Assembly (NCBI GenBank): GCA_023132135.1
Contig: JAGLYR010000288.1
Location: 1-10,121 of the forward strand
Source: Candidatus Eiseniibacteriota bacterium
GTDB taxonomy: Bacteria > Arandabacterota > Arandabacteria > JAGLYR01
Length of the DNA: 10,121 nt
Reading direction: 5' to 3'
A program made the translations under genes and the position numbers. How positions within the stretch are numbered: the first letter of the stretch is position 1; each line of letters opens with the position of its first letter. Shown piece by piece: positions 1 through 6,124 of the stretch. The notes below the pieces were generated by a model that worked only from the letters and a program-made list of their open reading frames with translations, had not been told where the DNA came from and made no database searches.

Positions 1-28
1 GGCGTGAGGCGTAAGGCGTAAGGCGCAG
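1..28. repeat. Short tandem heptamer repeat at the window edge
   Basis: Four head-to-tail 7-mers are visible: GGCGTGA, GGCGTAA, GGCGTAA and GGCGCAG. The last unit runs into GGCGCAGTCCAG (22-33), a 12-mer also found inside the repeat copy at 4243-4328 and, over 11 bases, inside the copy at 4053-4138. This may be the eroded end of a further copy of that repeat family, cut by the window edge. The match is short, so the link is only suggestive. Confidence 0.4.
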
Positions 29-56
29 TCCAGGCTAGGTGTGGAGGAATTCGCTG

Positions 57-740
57 GTGGGTATCGAGACGACAATAGCGGAGCACATGGAGCGCCGCCA
101 CGTGCTGGCCTGGGGTGTGGCGGATCTCACCGCAGCCCGGGACTATCTCGCCGGTGTCTCCGAAGGGTATGTCGTCGATCTGCCCCGAGCCATCTCCATT
201 GCCGTTCCTTTTCCACGCGAGATCGTTGACCTGCTGGCCGAGGGTCCCTCCCGCACGTACCTCTACTTCTACCGGCAGGTTAACAACCGGCTGAATCACA
301 TTGCCCTGGAAATCGATTCAATCCTGTCCGGGGAAGGATATCGATCCTTCCCTGTGCCGGCGTCCCGCCGGGAGGGCAGGGAACGAATCGGGAGCATCTT
401 CCCACATCGCCTGGCCGCCAATCTCGCCGGTATCGGATGGATCGGAAAAAGCGGGCTGCTCATTCATCCCGACGTCGGGCCCAGGCTCCGGCTCGTCACC
501 ATCCTCACCGACGCGCCTCTCGAGACTTCATCACCCGTTGAGGATCGGTGTGGGTCCTGCACGGTATGCATCGAGGCATGTCCGGGCGGTGCAATCGGCG
601 AGCGGGTGGACTGCGAAGATTGGCAAGGCAACCGTCTCGACGCGGCAATGTGCGACAGGTACTTGACTGAGGTGAGGGATCGACACGGTGTCAGAGTCTG
701 CGGGCTGTGCCTTGCGGCATGTCCGTGGGGAAAACGGTAG
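57..740 (+). CDS. QueG-like protein with two Fe-S cluster motifs (short form)
   Basis: This 227-residue protein resembles the core of epoxyqueuosine reductase (QueG) but is much shorter than classical QueG and lacks its C-terminal HEAT-like region. Visible signatures are the QueG-type stretch HRLAANLAGIGWIGKSGLLI (about 117-136), then a ferredoxin motif CGSCTVCIEACP with C165, C168, C171 and C175. A second motif, CGLCLAACPWG, carries C215, C218 and C222, and C199 is a possible extra ligand. Two [4Fe-4S] clusters are therefore likely. QueG proper reduces epoxyqueuosine in tRNA using cobalamin. Short homologues like this are often given that name, but their substrate is not established, so I assign no symbol. 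I chose GTG at 57 because GGAGGA (43-48) lies 8 nt upstream; the in-frame GTG at 39 has no such site. The next gene starts 2 nt after the stop, which implies co-transcription. The protein is probably cytoplasmic. Confidence 0.8.
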   Translation: MGIETTIAEHMERRHVLAWGVADLTAARDYLAGVSEGYVVDLPRAISIAVPFPREIVDLLAEGPSRTYLYFYRQVNNRLNHIALEIDSILSGEGYRSFPVPASRREGRERIGSIFPHRLAANLAGIGWIGKSGLLIHPDVGPRLRLVTILTDAPLETSSPVEDRCGSCTVCIEACPGGAIGERVDCEDWQGNRLDAAMCDRYLTEVRDRHGVRVCGLCLAACPWGKR

Positions 741-742
741 AC

Positions 743-1279
743 ATGGCTATCCCGGAATCTCCCACCCAGGCCAAACTCCTCATCGCCGTGATGACCCCGG
801 ACCCCCGCTGCTTTGATCTGGCATTGGCTGAGCTCGAGTCGACTCATGGGGCCATCGACGCAACGTCTCCGGAGATCCGGGATCCACACTACCGCCATTA
901 CGAAGATGAGATGGGCCCCGCACTCACCAAAAGGATACTTGCGTTTGAGAAACTGGTCGATCCCGAGCAGCTCGTTTCTGCGAAAACCCACACTAACGCT
1001 ATCGAACTTGCCTTTTCCATCCGCGGTCGAAGAACCGTCAATCTCGACCCGGGGCACCTCACTTCAGGCAACCTGGTGCTGGCTTCCGCCAAATCCCGTT
1101 CGAGGCGCATCTACCTTCGCGATGGAATCTACGCCGAGCTGGAGCTCGTCTACCAATCCGGCGAGTTCAGGCCCATGCCCTGGACATACCCCGACTTCCG
1201 CCGGCCAGAGGTCCTCTCCTTCCTCTCCGAGGTCCGGCAGACGTACCTCGCTCAATTGACTAGCCGGCGTCCCCAATAA
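743..1279 (+). CDS. DUF4416 family protein
   Basis: This 178-residue protein matches the DUF4416 family as I know it. Features include an N-terminal strand (KLLIAVMTPD), a conserved HYRHYEDEMGP segment, KTHTNAIEL, the RRTVNLDPGHLTSGNLVLAS block, RIYLRDGIYAELELVY and a C-terminal PWTYPDFRRPEV. The NLDPG and TYPDF blocks are the strongest family marks. The molecular function of DUF4416 is unknown. There is no signal peptide or transmembrane segment, so it should be cytoplasmic. I chose ATG at 743, 2 nt after the preceding stop codon; an in-frame ATG at 707 would overlap the upstream gene and add 12 residues unlike the family. The Shine-Dalgarno signal is weak (GGGG at 727-730), so translation may be coupled to the upstream gene. 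The last 20 bp overlap the 3' end of the convergent CHAT gene. Confidence 0.82.
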   Translation: MAIPESPTQAKLLIAVMTPDPRCFDLALAELESTHGAIDATSPEIRDPHYRHYEDEMGPALTKRILAFEKLVDPEQLVSAKTHTNAIELAFSIRGRRTVNLDPGHLTSGNLVLASAKSRSRRIYLRDGIYAELELVYQSGEFRPMPWTYPDFRRPEVLSFLSEVRQTYLAQLTSRRPQ

Positions 1280-4139
1280 GCACGAAGCCCGACCAGTAGG
1301 CGGGGTGCCGGAACGGCCGGTCACCATCCTCGTCAGTATAGTTTCGGAGCCAGTGCTTGGCTTCGCGGAGGGCTTCGGCTTTGGGGAGGGGCTCTTCTAT
1401 TCGACCCGCGCGCCGGCCGGCGTAGCTGCCGGTCAGGTTCTCGTAGAAGCGCCCCATGAGGAGTGCCGTCGCTTCATCCTCCACCAGCCACAGGCTCACC
1501 AGGAGACTGCGGGCGCCCGCCTGCAGGAACGCGTAGGCCATGCCGATGTAGCCCTCTCCTCCGGCTTCGCGCCCGAGCGCTGTCTGGCAACCGCTGAGTG
1601 TCACCAAATCCGCATTCAGCGGGAATTCGGCCACGATTTCCTTGACGGTGAGAAGACCATCGTACATTCGGGTGCCCGAGACTGTGGCCTCGACCGGATC
1701 CGGCAGGTTCGCGCAGGAGAGAACCAGTGCCGAACACTCCGGCCGCTCGTCGTCCACAAGGGCATGCGTCGCCAGGTGAATGATGTCGAAATCCGTGAGA
1801 TCTCCCGACGTGGCCAGGAGAACAAGCTGCTGTTCGGATGCGTCCTCCCCCAGAAGAACCGTGGACTTCGAGACCGACGCCGCCACTCTCCGGACCTCTT
1901 CCCCTGTCCACGGGAGACGCTGCAGATCTGCGGGGGGCTTCCCGGCCACCGTCGCCAGATGCGCCCGGGCGAACTGAGGATTGCCCACCAGCAGGGCGTT
2001 ACGATCCGAACCCAATGGCCGCGCGGCCCCCTGTTCCCGCAGCCAGGCGAAGATCGTGGCCGAAGGGGTATAGGATACCGTGTACCGGTCTCCAAGATAC
2101 ACGCCGTGTGAATCCACGAGCGATTCAACGGGTATTCCCAGCAGCGGTCCGGATGGAATCACAACCAGGTTTTCGGATCCGTCAAGGTAGCACTCGAGTG
2201 GAGTGATCCATTCGGACCACAGCTTCCCCGCGTCCGAGGTAATGCGCGCAGTCTCCGTGACACGGAAGGGCCACGACCCGGCCACCCCCAGGCTTCCCCG
2301 GAAGTCGCTCGCTGTCTCGTCCCAGGGAATCTCTCCGGCGCCGACGGACGGTGCGAGATGAACCCACCCAACGGGGCCGGAGTCGCGGATCACATAGCCC
2401 CATGCATCCGGCTCGCACCCCGGGATTTCCACCCACAACCAGCCCACCAACGCGGTCTTTTCCCCGAGCGATCCCTGAACCTGTTCCAGAGAAAAGGTCC
2501 GACCTTCAGCCCGTTGCCCGGAAGCAAAGAGGAGGTCCACCAGCGCTCGCGCCTGGGCTTTCTCTGCCGCCACCCATGCCCGGTCTTTCTGCTCCATGCC
2601 AAGACGCGCCACCGAGAGGTGACAGTAGGGTGATTCCCGGAACGTCGCCCGTGTGAATCCTCCGCCTGCGCGAAGGCGGGCGGTCTCAAAGATCTCGGCC
2701 GCGCCCGAGAGCACCGCCTCTGCCCCTGCGGCATCGCCTCTGGCAAGAAGGCACTCCCCCAACAACCGGAGCGTCTCGCCGACCTGTGGGTGCCGGTCCC
2801 CAAAACGCACGCGGCAGATGGACAACGCTTCCCGGCAAAGGGCTTCCGCCTCCCCATGTTTCCCCATGTCCATGAGAACCACGGCATGGAGGCGGAGCGC
2901 CGGAACCAGCATGGGATGGTCGTCTCCCAGAATTCGCCGGACCATGGCCAAACCGTCCCGATACAGGGAATCCGCCACCGCGTAGTCTTCCTTCTCGCGG
3001 AGGGTAGCGGCAAGGTTGATGAGATTCGTCGCAATCCCGAGATGAGTGCTGCCCAGGCATTTCCTTCTCAGGGCCAGCGCTTCGCGGAAAAGAGCTTCCG
3101 CGGCGTCGTAGTCCTCCTTCTTGGTCTGGATGACGGCCAGAACCCCTATGCTCTTGGCGATCTCCGGATTGTCTGCGCCCAAGAGCCTCCGGCGCGTCTC
3201 GAGAACCTCTATAAGCAGATCCTCCGCCTGGGCGTAGTTGCCCTGCTGTGAGAGAAGGATGGCGAAGTTGTTGAGGAGAGCTGCGGTTTCCGGATGTTCA
3301 TGGCCCAAGGCTTCCCGGTGAATCGCGAGGGCCTTGCGATAGAGCGGTGCAGCGCGCGCCAGATCGCCGCGGCTGTAGTACAGGATCGCGAGGTTGTTCA
3401 GACTCTTACCGACCTTTTCGTCATCCGGTCCGAAGAGCCTGGTTCGCATGGCGAGCGCGTCCCGGATCATGGGCTCGGCCTGGGCCACATTCCCGCGTTT
3501 GTAGAGGACGGTTCCAAGATTGTTGAGGCTCTCCGCTACCTGCGGGTGCTCGGGTTCCAGGGCACTGCGCTGCACATCCAGCGCCCGGCGCAGAACCTCC
3601 CCCGCCTCCCCGAACTCGCCCGTCTCCCGGAGAGCCACACCCAAGGCGTTCAGGGCAACGGCGGTCTCAGGGTGATCCGCTCCCAGGTAACGCTCCCGGA
3701 TCTCCAGCTCCTGCCGGGCCAGCCGGACGCAAGTCGCGTACTCCCTCCTGGAGCCATGGCTGCGAATCTCGAGGTACAGGCTATCTGCCTTCGCGAGATC
3801 TCTCCGGGAAACCGGCGGGAGTTCCACAATCAGACGAAGCGTCGAGATCTGCCGATCGAGATCGCCGACTCTCCATGATTCCCGGGCTCTTTCCCGCCGG
3901 AGCGAGTCCAGCGATTCCTCCGCTGCTCTCAGTGCCTCCGCATACCGCCCCCCTGCGCGCAGCTCCCGGCTTTGCTCCAGATGAGCGTCGGTACCACCCG
4001 CAGTCGCGGCAACCGCTGCAACAGAGATCAGAATCAGTGCAACCAGACAGGTTCGACCGGAGGCGTAGCCGTGGTTCCGCTTAGGATCGAAATCCGCGCC
4101 AGGGCGCAGTCCATATACATCCTGAGACTCTCGCAGCAA
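1260..4139 (-). CDS. Exported TPR-CHAT protein (caspase-like protease domain)
   Basis: A 959-residue protein. Residues 31-47 (CLVALILISVAAVAATA) form a hydrophobic segment with an AxA-type end (A45-T46-A47), so a signal peptide or N-terminal anchor is likely. Eight TPR units follow with equivalent positions at 156, 198, 240, 282, 324, 366, 408 and 450, exactly 42 residues apart, as in kinesin-light-chain-type repeats. The C-terminal third (about 640-957) is a CHAT domain: HLATHA holds the probable catalytic His792, SGCQTA the probable catalytic Cys851, and the GFVLIG end is typical. CHAT domains belong to the caspase-like cysteine peptidase clan, and both dyad residues are present, so activity is plausible. 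The start is TTG at 4139 with AAGGAG (4150-4155) 10 nt upstream. No ATG or GTG occurs in frame before the signal segment, and the first ~29 codons lie within a repeat copy. The gene sits downstream of a sigma/anti-sigma pair. Its substrate is unknown. Confidence 0.88.
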   Translation of the reverse strand: MLRESQDVYGLRPGADFDPKRNHGYASGRTCLVALILISVAAVAATAGGTDAHLEQSRELRAGGRYAEALRAAEESLDSLRRERARESWRVGDLDRQISTLRLIVELPPVSRRDLAKADSLYLEIRSHGSRREYATCVRLARQELEIRERYLGADHPETAVALNALGVALRETGEFGEAGEVLRRALDVQRSALEPEHPQVAESLNNLGTVLYKRGNVAQAEPMIRDALAMRTRLFGPDDEKVGKSLNNLAILYYSRGDLARAAPLYRKALAIHREALGHEHPETAALLNNFAILLSQQGNYAQAEDLLIEVLETRRRLLGADNPEIAKSIGVLAVIQTKKEDYDAAEALFREALALRRKCLGSTHLGIATNLINLAATLREKEDYAVADSLYRDGLAMVRRILGDDHPMLVPALRLHAVVLMDMGKHGEAEALCREALSICRVRFGDRHPQVGETLRLLGECLLARGDAAGAEAVLSGAAEIFETARLRAGGGFTRATFRESPYCHLSVARLGMEQKDRAWVAAEKAQARALVDLLFASGQRAEGRTFSLEQVQGSLGEKTALVGWLWVEIPGCEPDAWGYVIRDSGPVGWVHLAPSVGAGEIPWDETASDFRGSLGVAGSWPFRVTETARITSDAGKLWSEWITPLECYLDGSENLVVIPSGPLLGIPVESLVDSHGVYLGDRYTVSYTPSATIFAWLREQGAARPLGSDRNALLVGNPQFARAHLATVAGKPPADLQRLPWTGEEVRRVAASVSKSTVLLGEDASEQQLVLLATSGDLTDFDIIHLATHALVDDERPECSALVLSCANLPDPVEATVSGTRMYDGLLTVKEIVAEFPLNADLVTLSGCQTALGREAGGEGYIGMAYAFLQAGARSLLVSLWLVEDEATALLMGRFYENLTGSYAGRRAGRIEEPLPKAEALREAKHWLRNYTDEDGDRPFRHPAYWSGFVLIGDAG
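4053..4138. repeat. Direct repeat copy 1, inside the 5' end of the CHAT gene
   Basis: This stretch matches 4243-4328 at about 86% (I count 72 of 84 aligned bases, without gaps). It encodes CHAT residues 2-29, and copy 2 read in the same phase gives a similar peptide (LRPGADFDPK against LRPAGDFDPQ, then GYASGR in both). Similarity stops at the start of the hydrophobic signal segment. Copy 1 keeps only a degraded form of the hairpin seen in copy 2 (TTCGA and TCGAA arms). Confidence 0.85.
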
Positions 4140-4171
4140 TGCTGGCGTTCTCCTTGGATAGTTTGCCGTTA

Positions 4172-4195
4172 TAGCCTGGGTTATTCAGGAATCCC
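4172..4195. repeat. Left 24-bp inverted-repeat arm
   Basis: This is the left arm of the pair; the reverse complement of 4329-4352 differs only at 4188. It lies 16 bp from the Shine-Dalgarno site of the CHAT gene (4150-4155), on the upstream side in transcript terms. In the sigma/anti-sigma/CHAT transcript it could pair with the right arm and close a 133-nt loop. Confidence 0.85.
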
Positions 4196-4237
4196 GTGGC
4201 GAGAGGGGCGCAGGTTGTGACTGGCAAGGCCCGGGGT

Positions 4238-4285
4238 CGATTTCGACCGGACGCGTAGCCAAGGCTCCGCTGAGGATCGAAATCG
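4238..4285. repeat. Hairpin within repeat copy 2
   Basis: CGATTTCGA (4238-4246) and TCGAAATCG (4277-4285) are perfect 9-bp complements. The loop contains a smaller AGCC-AA-GGCT stem (4257-4266), so the whole can fold as a compound stem-loop like bacterial interspersed extragenic repeats. No U-run follows on either strand, so I do not call it an intrinsic terminator. Confidence 0.6.
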
Positions 4286-4328
4286 CCGGCAGGGCGCAGT
4301 CCAGACACAGCCTGAGACCCTCGCAGCA
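4243..4328. repeat. Direct repeat copy 2, intergenic
   Basis: This is the second copy of the unit at 4053-4138, in the same orientation and 190 bp away. It sits in the gap between the anti-sigma and CHAT genes and directly abuts the right inverted-repeat arm. It stays open in the frame that codes in copy 1, but no Shine-Dalgarno site or start precedes it. I therefore treat it as non-coding. Confidence 0.8.
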
Positions 4329-4352
4329 GGGATTCATGAATAACCCAGGCTA
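4329..4352. repeat. Right 24-bp inverted-repeat arm, overlapping the anti-sigma stop codon
   Basis: This arm contains the palindrome ATTCATGAAT (4332-4341). Its last three bases (4350-4352) read TAG on the - strand and terminate the anti-sigma reading frame, so the element boundary and the gene end coincide. Confidence 0.85.
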
Positions 4353-5177
4353 CTGCTCTGCTTGAAGGGAGCGGGCGCGTTCGCCGACCTCGCCCGGTTC
4401 CCCGGCGAGGATCTTCAGCAGGGAATCCGCCCGTGCCCCCCGGCCCGTTTTCCTGAGGGACACATAGAGGGTCCACCGCGCCTCGCCACCCCACGGGTCC
4501 GGGAGCACAGGTTCGGCCACACCCTCCAGCACGGTCACAGCTTCGTGATACCTGCCGTTCCAGGCAAGCGCGCTTCCCAGGTAGATTTTCCGAAGGGTCT
4601 CCAGTGACCCGGAGGTCGTGGTGCTCTCAAGCAGTTCTACGGCGCGCTTGAAATCCTCCGCAGCGTACGCATCCAGCCCCGCCTCGAGCTCCTCGCTGGA
4701 GGCAGCAGCGGAGGAGGCAGCAGCGGAAGCCCGGAAGTGCGTATCCTCAGAAGCAGCAGGCAGTGGGTGCAGAAGCGACGTGTCCGGCCCGGGCCGCAGA
4801 AGGATGACCAGGAGCAGGGCGACTACAGCCACCGGCACGAGCCGCAGACGAGGCCGGCGCATGGACTTCAGGAAACCGCCCCACAAACCGGCCAGGCGTT
4901 CAGCCAAGCCAACGCTGCTTTTCTCCCTTTCAGAGACAGGCTCTACCACCAGATCGCCACCGGGCAGCGTTCGGAGAACGCGCGTCGCACGGAGACGCTC
5001 TCTCTCGGTAACCATCTTCCGAAACGCGGCTTCGCAGGCAGGACAGATGGCCAGATGCGAAAGCACCTTGTCCCTTTCCGCGGTCGGCAGAAGACCATGG
5101 AGCAGGTCCAGGGCGAGATCCTCACTCATATGGGGATCCCGGCTTCCTTTCCCTCCTTCTGTCACCCGCTGGTTCAC
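4350..5177 (-). CDS. Membrane anti-sigma factor, zf-HC2 type with TPR-like outer domain
   Basis: A 275-residue protein with the layout of a zinc-finger anti-sigma factor. A cytoplasmic N-terminal part carries HLAICPAC (H41, C45, C48), the HxxxCxxC signature of the anti-sigma zinc-binding domain. A basic stretch (KSMRRPRLR) and one transmembrane helix (about 111-127) follow; the positive charges point to N-inside, C-outside. An Ala/Ser-rich linker (about 149-161) leads to TPR-like helices (about 162-260), with W206-NGRYHEAV the clearest unit. It should bind and silence the sigma factor encoded just upstream until a signal releases it. GTG at 5177 is chosen for its Shine-Dalgarno site AGGGAG (5185-5190, 7-nt spacer), which touches the sigma stop codon and suggests translational coupling. 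ATG at 5129 (MSEDLALDLL) is a reasonable alternative and looks more like usual family N-termini. The stop codon is supplied by the adjacent inverted repeat. Confidence 0.8.
   Translation of the reverse strand: MNQRVTEGGKGSRDPHMSEDLALDLLHGLLPTAERDKVLSHLAICPACEAAFRKMVTERERLRATRVLRTLPGGDLVVEPVSEREKSSVGLAERLAGLWGGFLKSMRRPRLRLVPVAVVALLLVILLRPGPDTSLLHPLPAASEDTHFRASAAASSAAASSEELEAGLDAYAAEDFKRAVELLESTTTSGSLETLRKIYLGSALAWNGRYHEAVTVLEGVAEPVLPDPWGGEARWTLYVSLRKTGRGARADSLLKILAGEPGEVGERARSLQAEQ
4701..4727. repeat. Short in-gene repeat coding the Ala/Ser linker
   Basis: GGCAGCAGCGGA occurs twice (4701-4712 and 4716-4727) with a 15-bp period, encoding two Ser-Ala-Ala-Ala-Ser units in the linker after the transmembrane helix of the anti-sigma factor. 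It looks like a replication-slippage product in a flexible region. Being exposed and outside the membrane, the linker is also a plausible protease-accessible site. Confidence 0.6.
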
Positions 5178-5189
5178 CGGACTACTCCC

Positions 5190-5978
5190 TCAGATTGAGA
5201 TCGTCTCAAGGCGGAATGCTTTCCAAATCTCCACAAAAACTCCGGGCGGCATGTCCTGGGACTCAAATCCATGCCTGCCCATGCAATCCCGAATCGCGTC
5301 CCGGGTACGCTGGAGAAGGACGTCCACGTGGCCAACCCTGAGACCCACCTCCGGATGCGCCGCGATCTCTCGACTGGACATCGCCAGGAACACCCGTAGG
5401 AACCAGACCAGCCGGGAGCGCGGCTTCAGATCCTCTGCGCAACCGCGCAGAGCGAAGGCGAATTCCCTGCGTTCCACAAGAATGTCCGGCGATTCTGTCA
5501 TCTGCATCGCGCTGTCCTCATCTACTGTGCCCACATCCCACTCGGGACGGCGTTCATCCGCAGGCTCGACCCGGCGTCCCGCCTCCCGCAGAACATCCAC
5601 CAGACCATTTCGGGCCACTTTCGAGAGAAACCCCGTGATATCCGACGGGGAACGACCAGATGTGTCCCACGTACCTAACTCGGCTCTGCGAAGCAGATCT
5701 AACGATTTTTCCGCCGCGATGTCCTCGATATCCTCCTGGGACACCACTCCAATCCGGGTCTCGTGCATGCGTAAGTAGCGGGATATTACGGAGTTAAGGA
5801 GTTCCCACACTTCGCCACGGGCCGCGTCCCGGGCACACTCGTTCGCCGGCGCCCGGAGCTCCTGGCAGAGCTCCACAAGGCGCGTGGGCCATCGCAGGCT
5901 TTCAGAACTCGAGGCGGGCATGAGCGAATGCCAACAGGTTCGGGAAGGGTTCACGACGCCGGCGCGCCATCTCCTCAA
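5190..5978 (-). CDS. ECF-type RNA polymerase sigma factor
   Basis: A 262-residue sigma-70 family protein of the ECF class. Region 2 covers about 55-136: QEDIEDIAAEKSLDLLRR (81-98) and FLSKVARNGLVDVLREAGRR (117-136) match the core-binding and -10-recognition helices. Region 4, a helix-turn-helix for -35 recognition, is at about 185-235 (LKPRSRLVWFLRVFLAMSSR onward). It is longer than the usual ~180-200 residues because of an N-terminal extension and a C-terminal tail. There is no region 1.1 or 3. The start is uncertain: TTG at 5978 has only a weak upstream GAAG, ATG at 5921 (MPASSSESL) lacks a clear ribosome site, and GTG at 5954 lies some 15 nt after AGGAG. The anti-sigma gene follows after 12 bp. 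It presumably directs transcription of a stress or envelope regulon, perhaps including its own operon. Confidence 0.8.
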   Translation of the reverse strand: MRRWRAGVVNPSRTCWHSLMPASSSESLRWPTRLVELCQELRAPANECARDAARGEVWELLNSVISRYLRMHETRIGVVSQEDIEDIAAEKSLDLLRRAELGTWDTSGRSPSDITGFLSKVARNGLVDVLREAGRRVEPADERRPEWDVGTVDEDSAMQMTESPDILVERREFAFALRGCAEDLKPRSRLVWFLRVFLAMSSREIAAHPEVGLRVGHVDVLLQRTRDAIRDCMGRHGFESQDMPPGVFVEIWKAFRLETISI

Positions 5979-6051
5979 GACTAACTTCTTTCAGAGTCTA
6001 CCGCCGCAGGCACAGAGGCACAAGGTCATAGTTGGAGAAAGGCATTCGCCG

Positions 6052-6080
6052 TTGATCCCGACAGCAGTCTCGGCTAAACT
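6052..6080 (+). promoter_or_regulatory. Candidate sigma-70 promoter for the flavoenzyme-lar operon
   Basis: TTGATC (6052-6057) and TAAACT (6075-6080) are separated by exactly 17 bp, each matching 4 of 6 consensus bases, and lie 45 bp before the start codon at 6125. They sit in the 146-bp divergent region (5979-6124). The overall match is moderate, and GC-rich phyla often deviate from this consensus. Confidence 0.3.
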
Positions 6081-6124
6081 GTTTCCTCAGTGCGGAGATT
6101 GACAAACACGGACAGGAGGCTGGG

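Larger units (their letters stand above)
4172..4352. mobile_element. MITE-like 181-bp element bounded by 24-bp inverted repeats
   Basis: The two ends, 4172-4195 and 4329-4352, are inverted copies matching at 23 of 24 positions; the outer part is TAGCCTGGGTTATTCA. The element carries repeat copy 2 (4243-4328) directly inside its right arm and has no room for a transposase. Both ends begin with TA, which would fit a TA-targeting (Tc1/mariner or IS630-like) transposition history. Because TA is its own complement, the sequence cannot separate a target duplication from part of the ends. The outermost TAG of the right arm, read on the - strand, is the stop codon of the anti-sigma gene. Whether this is a true mobile element or a large imperfect stem-loop repeat is not decided here. 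Confidence 0.55.

Noticed and set aside
57-740. Assignment as true epoxyqueuosine reductase (queG)
   Set aside because: The protein is far shorter than QueG and lacks its C-terminal region; only the core Fe-S part is shared, so the specific function cannot be supported.
1304-1325. GGTGCCGG-AACGG-CCGGTCACC hairpin as a terminator for the first operon
   Set aside because: The stem has a bulge, no U-run follows on either strand, and it lies within CHAT coding sequence.
1305-2111. A 268-codon + strand frame opposite the CHAT domain
   Set aside because: No family features are visible, and the - strand here encodes the conserved CHAT motifs HLATHA and SGCQTA.
4081-4494. A 137-codon - strand frame running through both repeat copies
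   Set aside because: It overlaps the end of the anti-sigma gene and the start of the CHAT gene in other frames and consists largely of repeat sequence. No start signal or domain is seen.
4618-5778. A 386-codon open frame on the + strand opposite the sigma and anti-sigma genes
   Set aside because: Its translation is Arg/Ser-rich with no domain or ribosome site. It is the complement of two well-supported genes in GC-rich DNA.
1260-5978. A type III-E CRISPR (Craspase-like) locus, suggested by the TPR-CHAT plus sigma combination
   Set aside because: There is no repeat-spacer array and no Cas effector, and the CHAT protein appears to be exported. Only the general logic is shared.
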